Positions 17,684 to 25,574 of a stretch of DNA of 64,000 nt are shown here, in pieces. Within the stretch, counting starts at the first letter, position 1. Each line of letters starts with the position of its first letter. Origin of the DNA: Gammaproteobacteria bacterium. GTDB lineage: Bacteria > Pseudomonadota > Gammaproteobacteria > Ga0077536. The notes under the pieces are model-generated. The model searched no databases. It was not told the origin of the DNA and worked only from the letters and a program-made list of their open reading frames with translations. The position numbers and the translations under genes are program-made. The stretch spans positions 186,001 to 250,000 of the forward strand of contig JAJFJQ010000066.1 of assembly GCA_021773835.1 (NCBI GenBank). The letters are read 5' to 3'.

Positions 17684-18604
17684 TTATGAGCCGACTTTTA
17701 CCACGTTCGTTGGGATCGGAACCGCAGTTACGCGAATATCGGTACTACCAATTCGAATGATCGCGCCATTGGTTATCGCTGTTTGCGAGTGCTCCAAAAA
17801 TTTCGAAATATCGGCGTCATCTTCTCGGCGATACCGTACCCAGGTTCCGTTGCGACTCATCAAATCGATTAATCGAAGTTCCAACCCCAATCTCGGGTCA
17901 TGCTCCAATACCAATCCAGCGTGCTGACGAGACGCGCGATCGTCATCGACGTAAACATCGGCCTCAGAACCGCGCCCGAACACCAATTTGTCGCCAACAG
18001 CGAGTTGGCATGATGTCTTGCCGCTGATGCTGCCGCGCAAACAGTCAAATTGAATCAGAAAACTTCTTGCTGCTGTCGGCGAGACCGGGTCGCCGGAGGC
18101 GGTCGGATCGAGTGCGTCATTGTCCCATGTCGAATTCGCTTCGATTTCGACGATTTTCATCCAGGCGGAATCAATATCATGATCAGAAATGTCGTAAGTC
18201 GCTTCGATTACGTGAGCGCTCGTTAACAGGGCCTCGAGTTCTGGGCTAAAGACCCGTTCCACTGCTTGCAGTGCGACAATGGAGCGTCCACTGCCAACGG
18301 CCTCGACAATCTCCGGCACGATATCGCGCGAGTTGCTCGCGCTTTCGGTCAATAGGAGAACAAAAAACTTACTGCTTTCAATCGCCTCGACAATGCACTG
18401 TGGCCACGCCATCGCCGGCGTTAAATCTCGGGCTGAGAACCAGCAGGGCGTACCGCGCGATTCGAATGCCCGACAGAACCGTCCGGCGGCATCCTCGTCC
18501 TCAGGCGCATAACAAATGTATACCGACGCTCGTTGGACCGAGCGCGACTGGAATTGTTTGGTTTCGTCTAAGGGATCCGGTTGATTTCCTTTCACGTTAT
18601 CCAT
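17684..18604 (-). CDS. TIR-FHA two-domain signalling protein
   Basis: From MDNVKGNQPDP the protein is 306 residues. Residues about 27-150 form a TIR domain (VYICYAPEDEDAAGRF, then RGTPCWFSARDLTPAMAWP, FFVLLLTESASNSRDIVPEIVEAV), with the Glu position typical of NAD-cleaving TIR domains in the last block. Residues about 190-300 are an FHA domain with all phosphothreonine-binding residues: GRGSEADVYV, SRQHA, SRNGTW. An upstream TTG at 18787 would add 61 residues with no domain. The FHA part implies it docks on a phosphoprotein; Ser/Thr kinase activity is encoded at the right end of the window. TIR catalytic activity is unproven. Confidence 0.8.
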   Translation of the reverse strand: MDNVKGNQPDPLDETKQFQSRSVQRASVYICYAPEDEDAAGRFCRAFESRGTPCWFSARDLTPAMAWPQCIVEAIESSKFFVLLLTESASNSRDIVPEIVEAVGSGRSIVALQAVERVFSPELEALLTSAHVIEATYDISDHDIDSAWMKIVEIEANSTWDNDALDPTASGDPVSPTAARSFLIQFDCLRGSISGKTSCQLAVGDKLVFGRGSEADVYVDDDRASRQHAGLVLEHDPRLGLELRLIDLMSRNGTWVRYRREDDADISKFLEHSQTAITNGAIIRIGSTDIRVTAVPIPTNVVKVGS

Positions 18605-18731
18605 AAGCGTGCTGGCTTCGCTGCTCCTTGGCGATTGGGACAGTTTGACGCATTCCGTGACCGAGTTCGTACCGCTTGTAGTATAACCTCTCGCAGTCGA
18701 ATTATTGACTACTTCAGGTAATTGATGATCT

Positions 18732-18899
18732 ATGTCAATTAAACGGACAACCGATAAAGATCTGATAGTTGGACAAGGAATCAACAAGTTACAGAATTGC
18801 GCCGTGAGGCCACTGACACCCGGACCGCGTCTTGAACGATTTCACAGTGATGAGACCGCACTTAAGTTGGAAACGATGAGGGCCGCTATAGAAGCGTAA
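18732..18899 (+). CDS. Possible 55-residue small protein upstream of the K+ channel
   Basis: An ATG at 18732 opens a 55-codon frame ending TAA at 18897-18899, with product MSIKRTTDKDLIVGQGINKL...ETMRAAIEA. It is basic in its N-terminus, ends 25 bp before the channel start, and has no strong ribosome site. It overlaps the unlikely long N-terminal extension of the TIR-FHA gene on the other strand. It could be a real leader or a chance frame. Not recognised. Confidence 0.3.
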   Translation: MSIKRTTDKDLIVGQGINKLQNCAVRPLTPGPRLERFHSDETALKLETMRAAIEA

Positions 18900-18924
18900 T
18901 TTCGCCTCAACGAGGACTGCGCCA

Positions 18925-19869
18925 GTGGCGGTTACCAGACATCGTATCTACGCCATCATCGATTCGGCCGACTCGGATGATCTTGCCAGCCGCATCGCCG
19001 ACATCGGTATAGTCTCACTCATCGTACTCAATGTGATCGCCGTGATCCTCGAGTCGGTAAATACCATCAGCGAATCCTATAGTCTCGCGTTCTACTGGTT
19101 CGAGGCGTTTTCGGTCGCTGTATTTTCGATTGAGTACGTACTGCGATTGTGGAGTTGTGTCGATCCAATTACCACGAACACACAGACCGCATTAAAAATA
19201 CGTCTGCGTTACGCCCTAAGCATACATGGGCTCATTGACCTAGCTGCGATCCTACCGTTCTATCTTGCCATCTTTATCAGTGCCGATCTGCGTTTTCTGC
19301 GAGCCTTGCGTTTGATCCGGATCCTCAAATTAACGCGATACTCACCGGCTCTCGGGTTATTACTACGTGCGCTAAAGCGAGAGCAGCAAGCCATAAGTGC
19401 TGCCTTATTTCTCATGGGGATCGCCTTGCTTGTGGCAGCTTGCGGAATCTATGCGTGCGAACGCACGGCCCAACCAGACGATTTTGGCAGTATCCCGGCC
19501 GCGATCTGGTGGGCTGTCGCGACGTTGACAACAGTCGGTTATGGTGACGTTATCCCCGTCACCATAGGTGGCAAGATGTTCGGTACGTGCGTGATGCTGA
19601 TCGGCGTCGTGATGGTTGCACTGCCGACCGGCATACTCGCATCAACGTTCGCCGATGAACTTCGAACCCGGCGAGAAAACTATCGCGAAGTCGTCGATTC
19701 CGCCCTCGACGACGGGGTAATCACCGCCGACGAGTTCACCACCCTCGAGACGTTTCGCTCTCAAACAGGACTCAGCACCGCCGAAGCTGAGCGCATACTG
19801 CAAAACGAAGTCGCTAAAAAACTGAAGTCCCCGGAACCATGTAAACAGTGCGGATTCATCTCCTCCTAG
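18925..19869 (+). CDS. Voltage-gated potassium channel (Kch-like)
   Basis: The 314-residue protein has six transmembrane segments, a charged S4 (RFLRALRLIRILKLTRY), and the K+ filter TTVGYGD at residues 202-208. A cytoplasmic C-terminal tail of about 70 residues follows (DELRTRRENYREVVDSALDDGVI) and ends with CKQCGF, a possible zinc or redox pair. GTG start. It is divergent from the TIR-FHA gene. As a 6TM tetrameric channel it would set membrane potential or respond to cytoplasmic signals. Confidence 0.9.
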   Translation: MAVTRHRIYAIIDSADSDDLASRIADIGIVSLIVLNVIAVILESVNTISESYSLAFYWFEAFSVAVFSIEYVLRLWSCVDPITTNTQTALKIRLRYALSIHGLIDLAAILPFYLAIFISADLRFLRALRLIRILKLTRYSPALGLLLRALKREQQAISAALFLMGIALLVAACGIYACERTAQPDDFGSIPAAIWWAVATLTTVGYGDVIPVTIGGKMFGTCVMLIGVVMVALPTGILASTFADELRTRRENYREVVDSALDDGVITADEFTTLETFRSQTGLSTAEAERILQNEVAKKLKSPEPCKQCGFISS

Positions 19870-19889
19870 GGCCATCGGGGAGCTGCTAA

Positions 19890-19905
19890 GACCGCCACGG
19901 CGGTC
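19890..19905. repeat. Short inverted repeat after the K+ channel gene
   Basis: GACCGCC-AC-GGCGGTC is a 7-bp stem about 20 bp after the channel stop codon. No clear T run follows on the plus strand, so it is a candidate for a weak or Rho-assisted end. Confidence 0.4.
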
Positions 19906-20008
19906 GTAAATTGTTGAATTCAATCTACCATGTCGCCTGCCTATGGTGGCAGAACGCAATTCGCGGTATCTTTTTCGCCACTCAATAAGCCAAATAATGG
20001 AGTTTTAG

Positions 20009-20410
20009 ATGGACCGGATTTGGACCGCAATACTCATGGCCGTTCTCGCAGCGGCCTCGGCCGCCGAAGAAAACCTCTACGTATGTGACGTCTCGACTGT
20101 CTTAGAATTGAGCGAAGGCGGCACGCTAGAAAATTCGGACTATGCCAAGGCGATTTCTATGCACGAAGCGCGATTCGCGGTAGATCGGAACAGCGGCATC
20201 GTTGCCGGCGGCCCATTTGCCACGGTCGATGCTAAAGACGGCCGGATATTGAGTTCCGGCAATGACAAAGAAGCGCTAAAGATTGTATGGCTGGCGGAAG
20301 GCCCGTTCACTCACCTGAAATACCTGTGGGTTCGCAGCTACGCAGAAGGGCCGAAGAAGCCCTTCCTCGGCGTCACCGGGCACGTCGTTATTACCGGTAC
20401 GTGCGAGTAA
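20009..20410 (+). CDS. Small secreted protein of unknown function
   Basis: The 133-residue product has an N-terminal signal peptide (RIWTAILMAVLAAASAAEEN, cut after ASAA or SA) and a mature part with two cysteines (VCDVSTVLEL, then VITGTCE at the C-terminus) that may form a disulphide. I do not recognise the family. GGAG lies 9 nt before the ATG. It is preceded by the K+ channel on the same strand. Confidence 0.6.
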   Translation: MDRIWTAILMAVLAAASAAEENLYVCDVSTVLELSEGGTLENSDYAKAISMHEARFAVDRNSGIVAGGPFATVDAKDGRILSSGNDKEALKIVWLAEGPFTHLKYLWVRSYAEGPKKPFLGVTGHVVITGTCE

Positions 20411-20630
20411 GTGCGCGCTACGAAGATCGGCTGCCGGCCACTGTAGGACCATTGCCTACCGCGTCAGATTGGCGCGGTTCGGATAAACACTTCGAAGCCA
20501 TCTACGCCCGATAGCGCCATCGGAACAACCATTAAGGTTAGGTTAAGGGTTGGTTTCATACTACTATAGCGCCTTGTAGCGTGGGAGTTCTCGCATTAAT
20601 CCTTATATCGTATCTTGGGGTTGCCGCTTA

Positions 20631-21260
20631 ATGGCGGCCTCGGCGTGTTTTGTTGGGTCGCTAAACGTTGCGGCGGATGATATTGATGACGAGCAAACCG
20701 GCGGCATCACATGTCGTGCACTTCCGCACGAGCGTGCACTCGACAGCGAGCTCGGCTCGGTTGGCTTTATGAAGAATGTGGCCGAACACCCCGAATCCAT
20801 CCGCGCCGTCGCGGCGCGCCTACTAAACAAAGCGCTACAATCAAACGAGATTAAGGAGCCGCCAGTGTGCGACGCCGATTGCGCGTCGCCACTAAAGGCA
20901 GATGTCGTTTATCGAGTAGAGCCGACAGTGTTCTTACCGGAGCCGAAGCAACAAGCACTGTGCCTAAACTTGGAAGAACAGACAAAATCAGAACCGATGC
21001 GTTTCGGCAACAAAGAGTTCGAATCTGTCGCGAAACTCAATGACTGGATCATGGAGTTTTCTCAAGGCCGCGGCGACGATGGAAAATTATTGTATGAGCA
21101 ATGCGGTGGGAACTGCAGTCCGCGCTATACATTCTATATCGCAAAAAATGCAGAAAAACTAACGATCGATGCCGACATTCTTTGTGGTCTCGCGCGTGAC
21201 AAAAAAAGCGACCAATACGCCGTCTCCACATCAATTCGATGGCAGTGCACCAATAATTAA
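20631..21260 (+). CDS. Cys-rich protein of unknown function, likely exported
   Basis: The 209-residue frame from MAASACFVGSLNVAADD has nine or more cysteines, several in pairs (VCDADCASP, QCGGNCSPRY), as in periplasmic disulphide proteins. The annotated N-terminus is a poor signal peptide. In another frame, 20581-20631 encodes VGVLALILISYLGVAA followed by a stop at 20629, which looks like the missing signal sequence. A one-base frameshift, real or from sequencing, between the two frames is possible. No family recognised. Confidence 0.5.
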   Translation: MAASACFVGSLNVAADDIDDEQTGGITCRALPHERALDSELGSVGFMKNVAEHPESIRAVAARLLNKALQSNEIKEPPVCDADCASPLKADVVYRVEPTVFLPEPKQQALCLNLEEQTKSEPMRFGNKEFESVAKLNDWIMEFSQGRGDDGKLLYEQCGGNCSPRYTFYIAKNAEKLTIDADILCGLARDKKSDQYAVSTSIRWQCTNN

Positions 21261-21330
21261 CACCGGCGCGACGATCGGATTGTTACGAATTGCTTGAGTC
21301 ATAGCCACAATACAAGAGATCTGAAACCCG

Positions 21331-22233
21331 TTGAATGCTAAGCGCGCCGTGGGCGTTCAGAGTCTATACCGCCAAATTGTCCGGCGAACCGCATGGCCTC
21401 TCTTGGTCGTAACGTCCTCATTGATTCTGGTCGTCGGCTTTATCGGCGGTCGTGAAGTTTTGTATTTTAATCTTTCCTACGCGTGGATAGTCGCATGGTT
21501 GTTTCTGCTTGAGTTCGGCGCACCGTATAGGCCTTCATGGCGCAAATCTGATGGCCAACTCGGCGCGGATTTGGGTCACACGGTCCTTAACAAAGGGCTC
21601 GTACAACTGCTGATCGTCCAACTCATTGCGCTCGGCATCGTCGGTGCCAACAGCGACTCGCCAGTCGCAACGCTGCCAATGCCCATGCAAGTCATCATTG
21701 GGCTCGTGGTATCTGAAATTGGACTCTATGGTGCCCATCGCCTGGCACATGAATGGCCGCTATTGTGGCGCTGTCACGCGGTGCATCACAGCGTAAAGAA
21801 ACTTTGGTTAGTCAATACTGGGCGCTTCCACTTCATCGATTCGCTAGCGAGCGTCGCCGCTAGCGTGCCGTTTCTACTGCTATCCGGCATCTCGATGGAC
21901 GCCATAGTGTGGGTTAGTGCAATCACGGCTTACATCGGTATTTTGACCCATTGCAATGTCGATATGGAGTGCGGCTGGCTAAACTATATTTTCAACACGC
22001 CGAATCTCCACCGCTGGCACCACTCGAACGAGCGCGATATCGGCAACAGTAATTACGGCGAAAATTTGATGTTGTGGGACATGCTTTTCGGCACCTATCT
22101 ATATAAGAAACACTGTGACATCACCGATATTGGCATCGCCGAGATAATGCCGGCACGCTTTATTGATCAACTGGCAGTGCCGTTTAGATGGAGAAAGGTG
22201 CAGTCAGGTGCAAAGCTCGACGTTCTAAATTGA
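21331..22233 (+). CDS. Fatty-acid hydroxylase / sterol desaturase superfamily protein
   Basis: This 300-residue membrane protein has about five hydrophobic spans and the diiron histidine boxes HRLAHE, HAVHHS and HRWHHSNE of the superfamily. It shares this fold with OlsE, which hydroxylates the ornithine headgroup of ornithine lipids. TTG at 21331 follows a GAAACC region; the start is approximate. The OlsF-type ornithine-lipid synthase gene starts 1.1 kb downstream, and a ferritin-like diiron gene lies between on the other strand. Confidence 0.85.
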   Translation: MNAKRAVGVQSLYRQIVRRTAWPLLVVTSSLILVVGFIGGREVLYFNLSYAWIVAWLFLLEFGAPYRPSWRKSDGQLGADLGHTVLNKGLVQLLIVQLIALGIVGANSDSPVATLPMPMQVIIGLVVSEIGLYGAHRLAHEWPLLWRCHAVHHSVKKLWLVNTGRFHFIDSLASVAASVPFLLLSGISMDAIVWVSAITAYIGILTHCNVDMECGWLNYIFNTPNLHRWHHSNERDIGNSNYGENLMLWDMLFGTYLYKKHCDITDIGIAEIMPARFIDQLAVPFRWRKVQSGAKLDVLN

Positions 22234-22256
22234 ACGTAGTGAGCATGCCGCGGTCG

Positions 22257-23084
22257 CTAATGTGCCAACGCAGTTCTCCGTAAAGTCCAGGTACGCCAAC
22301 GGATCGCCTTCCAACCGAGCCAGATACCGATTTTAGCGAGTCTCTTGCTTGGGTTGAGATCGGCTGCGCCAAGGATCATATGCGCCGCGGAGCGCACATG
22401 CTTGAATTCGTAAAGTTGTAGCGACCGAACCGCATACGCTCGCGCGCAATCACGGCGGTCGTATGCCGTCGACGGGGCGATATTTGCACTGTAATAGGCG
22501 TAGGCCAATTCGTCGTCATCGGTCTCCGCAACGCGTTCAAAGGCGATACGGCATCGTTGCAGAGTCCCCATTGCGGGCTCGTCAAGGTAGCGCTGCAAAT
22601 GCGTTTTAAACAATCGATAATGACGCGCCTCGTCTTGTGCAATGAATCCTGCGATTCGCTTCAATACGGGTTCGTCACTGCGATCCCGGATCGCGGAGTA
22701 AAACGAGCATGTGCCGGATTCAACCACACATCGTGCAACTAACTCGCCGGCGGGCGAACCGCGCACCGAGGATTCCGCTTCAAGCGGGATCTGATAACCG
22801 GCGCGAAACTGATTCAAACATTGTTCGTAGTCGAACGATGGATCAACGATTTGCGCCCACCGCCCCAGTGCGTCACCGTGCTGGCGTTCCTCGGTACCCC
22901 AATGAGAAGCGGCGCGTTTGAACGATTCGTCTGCAGCGAAAACATTATGCAGATAACGAACGTAATCGGCGCTGTTCGCTTCGACTAAGGCCGCTGCTTT
23001 GACAGCTTGCAATAACTCACGGTCTACCCGGCCCGGATCGATGTCGGACCAAGGGATGTCATCAAGCGTCCAGGAAGACTTCAT
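22257..23084 (-). CDS. Ferritin-like diiron protein
   Basis: The 275-residue helical protein (from MKSSWTLDDIPWSD) shows diiron motifs: E-x2-H in TEERQHGDAL and E-x2-H in QDEARHYRLFK, with further carboxylates in VESGTCSFYSAI and the early VEANSADYV segment. Spacing and length resemble acyl-ACP desaturase-like or ferritin-like proteins of unknown substrate. An in-frame Met at 23132 would add 16 residues; 23084 is chosen from the family-like start. It lies between a hydroxylase and the OlsF-type gene and is convergent with the hydroxylase (23 bp). Confidence 0.75.
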   Translation of the reverse strand: MKSSWTLDDIPWSDIDPGRVDRELLQAVKAAALVEANSADYVRYLHNVFAADESFKRAASHWGTEERQHGDALGRWAQIVDPSFDYEQCLNQFRAGYQIPLEAESSVRGSPAGELVARCVVESGTCSFYSAIRDRSDEPVLKRIAGFIAQDEARHYRLFKTHLQRYLDEPAMGTLQRCRIAFERVAETDDDELAYAYYSANIAPSTAYDRRDCARAYAVRSLQLYEFKHVRSAAHMILGAADLNPSKRLAKIGIWLGWKAIRWRTWTLRRTALAH

Positions 23085-23357
23085 GGGGTGGTGGCAGACC
23101 CCAAATGGCAGCAATCGCCGACGTTTAGGCATTCATCTCCGGTTAACACTCTCCAGCTATGATCGATTTCATGCATGACAGCCGTAAGGCGCGTATAGTG
23201 CGCAGATTGGCCCTTACGTCGAAAAATTCGTCGTTTAGCGGCCGGTGGGTTCGTCAATTCAGGCATCTACCTTATTTCACGGGGGTGGGGATTGATTGTA
23301 GCAATGTTTCGGTCATCTCGGCCGGTTTTGGACGCACACCGGTGACGCAGGAGACGT

Positions 23358-25190
23358 ATGGCGACTAAATCCCAACGAGCAAATTTTTCCGTCGAGCCGT
23401 TTCTACCTAAAAGCTTAGGTATCTGTCGGTCGGCATCCGCAGCCGTACTTGACACGGCCCTTGGCTTGCGCAAGTTAGCCGATTTCTACTACGGATTTAG
23501 CGCCGATTTGCCGCCCGTAGAAATGGCCGAAGCGGTCATCTCTGGGCTCGGCGTAACAGTCAACACCGATCCTGAACAACTCGCCGCTGTACCGAAATCT
23601 GGCCCCTGTATTGTCGTCGCAAATCATCCCCACGGCATGCTCGATGGGCTAATTGTGATGCAATTACTCGGCTCCGTGCGGCCGGACTTTCGCGTGATGG
23701 CGAATCATTTCCTGGCGCGCTTCGTGCAGCTACGCCCACTGTTCTTCCAGATCAATCCGTTCGGCGGCAAAGACGCGATCCGTCACAACGTCGCGACCGC
23801 CCGGGCGGCCACGAATTGGTTGCTCGACGGTAAGATGCTGATGGTTTTTCCTGGCGGTGAGGTATCCAGCCTTAACCGTTCAGATTGGCGGGTTAGCGAC
23901 CCCAGATGGGATGCGGGGGTCGCGCGCTTTGCGGAGAAAACCGGCGCACCGGTCGTGCCAATGCATATCGGTGGGCGCAATAGCAACCTTTTTCAGTTAA
24001 GCGGTTTGCTTCACCCAAGTTTACGCACGGCGCTATTGGTGCGGGAAATGTTGAACAAACGTGGCACTCAGGTCGATGTCCGCTTCGGACGCGAAATTGC
24101 GCCAAAGACGATGCAATCACTCGAAGATCGCGATCAAGTTACCCGCTACCTACAAACCAAGACCTACCTGCTTAAGGAAAAGAGTCGGCAGAAAATTTCT
24201 CTCGGCGCCATGTCAAAAAACAGGCGGCCACCGCAACCCGTAGCCCCGCCCGGCGATGCTAGAGAAATTGCACGCGAAATCTCGGCCTTGCCGCATGACC
24301 AGGTATTGCTCAGCAGCGGAGCGAGTGATGTCTACTACGCGGCTGCGGATCAAATTCCTCAGGTGTTGCAGGAGATCGGACGCTTAAGAGAACTGTCATT
24401 TCGCGAAGTAGGTGAAGGAACGGGTAACGCCTCGGACCTCGACCTCTACGACAGTTACTACACCCACTTATTTGTGTGGGATCGAAGTGCGAAACTAATT
24501 GTTGGTGGCTACCGAATGGGTCATACGGACAAGATCCTCGATGCCTACGGCTTAAAAGGGCTGTATGTTCAATCCTTGTTCAAATTCTCCCCCGAACTAA
24601 CGGCCGACCTGCGCTCGGCTTTAGAACTTGGTCGATCGTTCGTGCGCGTCGAATACCAAAGAAGTTATTCCTCGCTGATGCTGTTGTGGAAGGGTATCGG
24701 GCGCTATCTCATGCTTAACCCGCAATATCGAGTCTTATTTGGCCCGTTGAGCATTAGCAACGACTACCATCCCATATCACAGCAGCTACTGGTTCAATTT
24801 TTACGTCACCGAAACTCCGAAACGCGGCGTACCAGCCATATCAAGCCACGGCGTCCATTTCGTGAGAAAACGGATCTAGCAGAGAACCTCATCGACCTCG
24901 ACAATATCGACCTGAATATCATTTCGGATTTGCTTAGCACCGTTGAAGCCGATGACAAGGGCGTACCCGTTTTACTGCGTCAGTATCTAAAAGTCGGCGG
25001 ACACATTCTCGGATTTAATATCGATCCGAATTTCAATAATGCTATCGATTGCCTACTGTGGTGCGACTTAATGCATACCGAATTACCCTTGCTAATTAAA
25101 TATATGGGCAAGGAAGGCGCGATCGAGTACCGCAGAATGCACGAACGCGGTGTTGCACTTGCGGAAGAAAATTCTCGTCTCGCGAGCTAG
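23358..25190 (+). CDS. olsF: OlsF-type bifunctional acyltransferase (ornithine-lipid synthase)
   Basis: The 610-residue product fuses two acyltransferase domains. Residues about 1-270 form a PlsC-like domain with NHPHGMLDG (the N-H-P-x-G-x-L-D variant) and FPGGEVSS. Residues about 320-580 form an OlsB-like GNAT domain (DLYDSYYTHLFVWDRSAKLIVGGYRMG; LGRSFVRVEYQRSYSS). This order is that of OlsF, which makes ornithine lipid from ornithine in one protein. ATG at 23358 is preceded by GCAGGAG about 10 nt upstream. The fusion is seen in the sequence; the substrate ornithine is inferred from the family. Confidence 0.85.
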   Translation: MATKSQRANFSVEPFLPKSLGICRSASAAVLDTALGLRKLADFYYGFSADLPPVEMAEAVISGLGVTVNTDPEQLAAVPKSGPCIVVANHPHGMLDGLIVMQLLGSVRPDFRVMANHFLARFVQLRPLFFQINPFGGKDAIRHNVATARAATNWLLDGKMLMVFPGGEVSSLNRSDWRVSDPRWDAGVARFAEKTGAPVVPMHIGGRNSNLFQLSGLLHPSLRTALLVREMLNKRGTQVDVRFGREIAPKTMQSLEDRDQVTRYLQTKTYLLKEKSRQKISLGAMSKNRRPPQPVAPPGDAREIAREISALPHDQVLLSSGASDVYYAAADQIPQVLQEIGRLRELSFREVGEGTGNASDLDLYDSYYTHLFVWDRSAKLIVGGYRMGHTDKILDAYGLKGLYVQSLFKFSPELTADLRSALELGRSFVRVEYQRSYSSLMLLWKGIGRYLMLNPQYRVLFGPLSISNDYHPISQQLLVQFLRHRNSETRRTSHIKPRRPFREKTDLAENLIDLDNIDLNIISDLLSTVEADDKGVPVLLRQYLKVGGHILGFNIDPNFNNAIDCLLWCDLMHTELPLLIKYMGKEGAIEYRRMHERGVALAEENSRLAS

Positions 25191-25213
25191 AGCTCGTTGA
25201 CGTTTCACATACC

Positions 25214-25528
25214 CTAGTACTCTGGCGCCAATACCAAGCGTAAGCCGTCCATCTCGTCGTTGTACTCGAGCTGGCAACTAAGCCGCGAATTAGCTTGATA
25301 GTGGCCGGAGTCCTCGACCAAGACCTGCTCGGCGTCACCACGTGGCGGCAACCCATCCGCCCACTCTGGGTCGATATAGACATGGCAAGTGGAACAAATA
25401 CATTGGCCACCACAAATCGCCTCGACCGCAAGTCCCGCATCACGCAGGATTTCCATGAGGTTGAGACCGTGCTGGCCCTGAAGCTCGTGCGCTATACCAT
25501 CTCGGTCAATTGCGATTATTTTTCCCAT
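25214..25528 (-). CDS. 2Fe-2S ferredoxin
   Basis: The 104-residue protein has the adrenodoxin/putidaredoxin-type cluster pattern C-G-G-Q-C-I-C-S-T-C-H and a distant fourth Cys in SRLSCQLEY, with the family C-terminus GLRLVLAPEY. It is read from the Met at 25528; an upstream in-frame start at 25558 lacks family residues. It is cotranscribed with boxB (47 bp downstream), so it may feed electrons to the epoxidase in place of the usual BoxA reductase (inference). Confidence 0.9.
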   Translation of the reverse strand: MGKIIAIDRDGIAHELQGQHGLNLMEILRDAGLAVEAICGGQCICSTCHVYIDPEWADGLPPRGDAEQVLVEDSGHYQANSRLSCQLEYNDEMDGLRLVLAPEY

Positions 25529-25574
25529 TATGGATTTGCTCGATACGGTTCCGATCAATCAACGCCGTGGGGCG

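Noticed and set aside
18605-18787. 61-residue N-terminal extension of the TIR-FHA gene
   Set aside because: Begins with a TTG and has no domain; the ATG at 18604 gives a normal two-domain protein.
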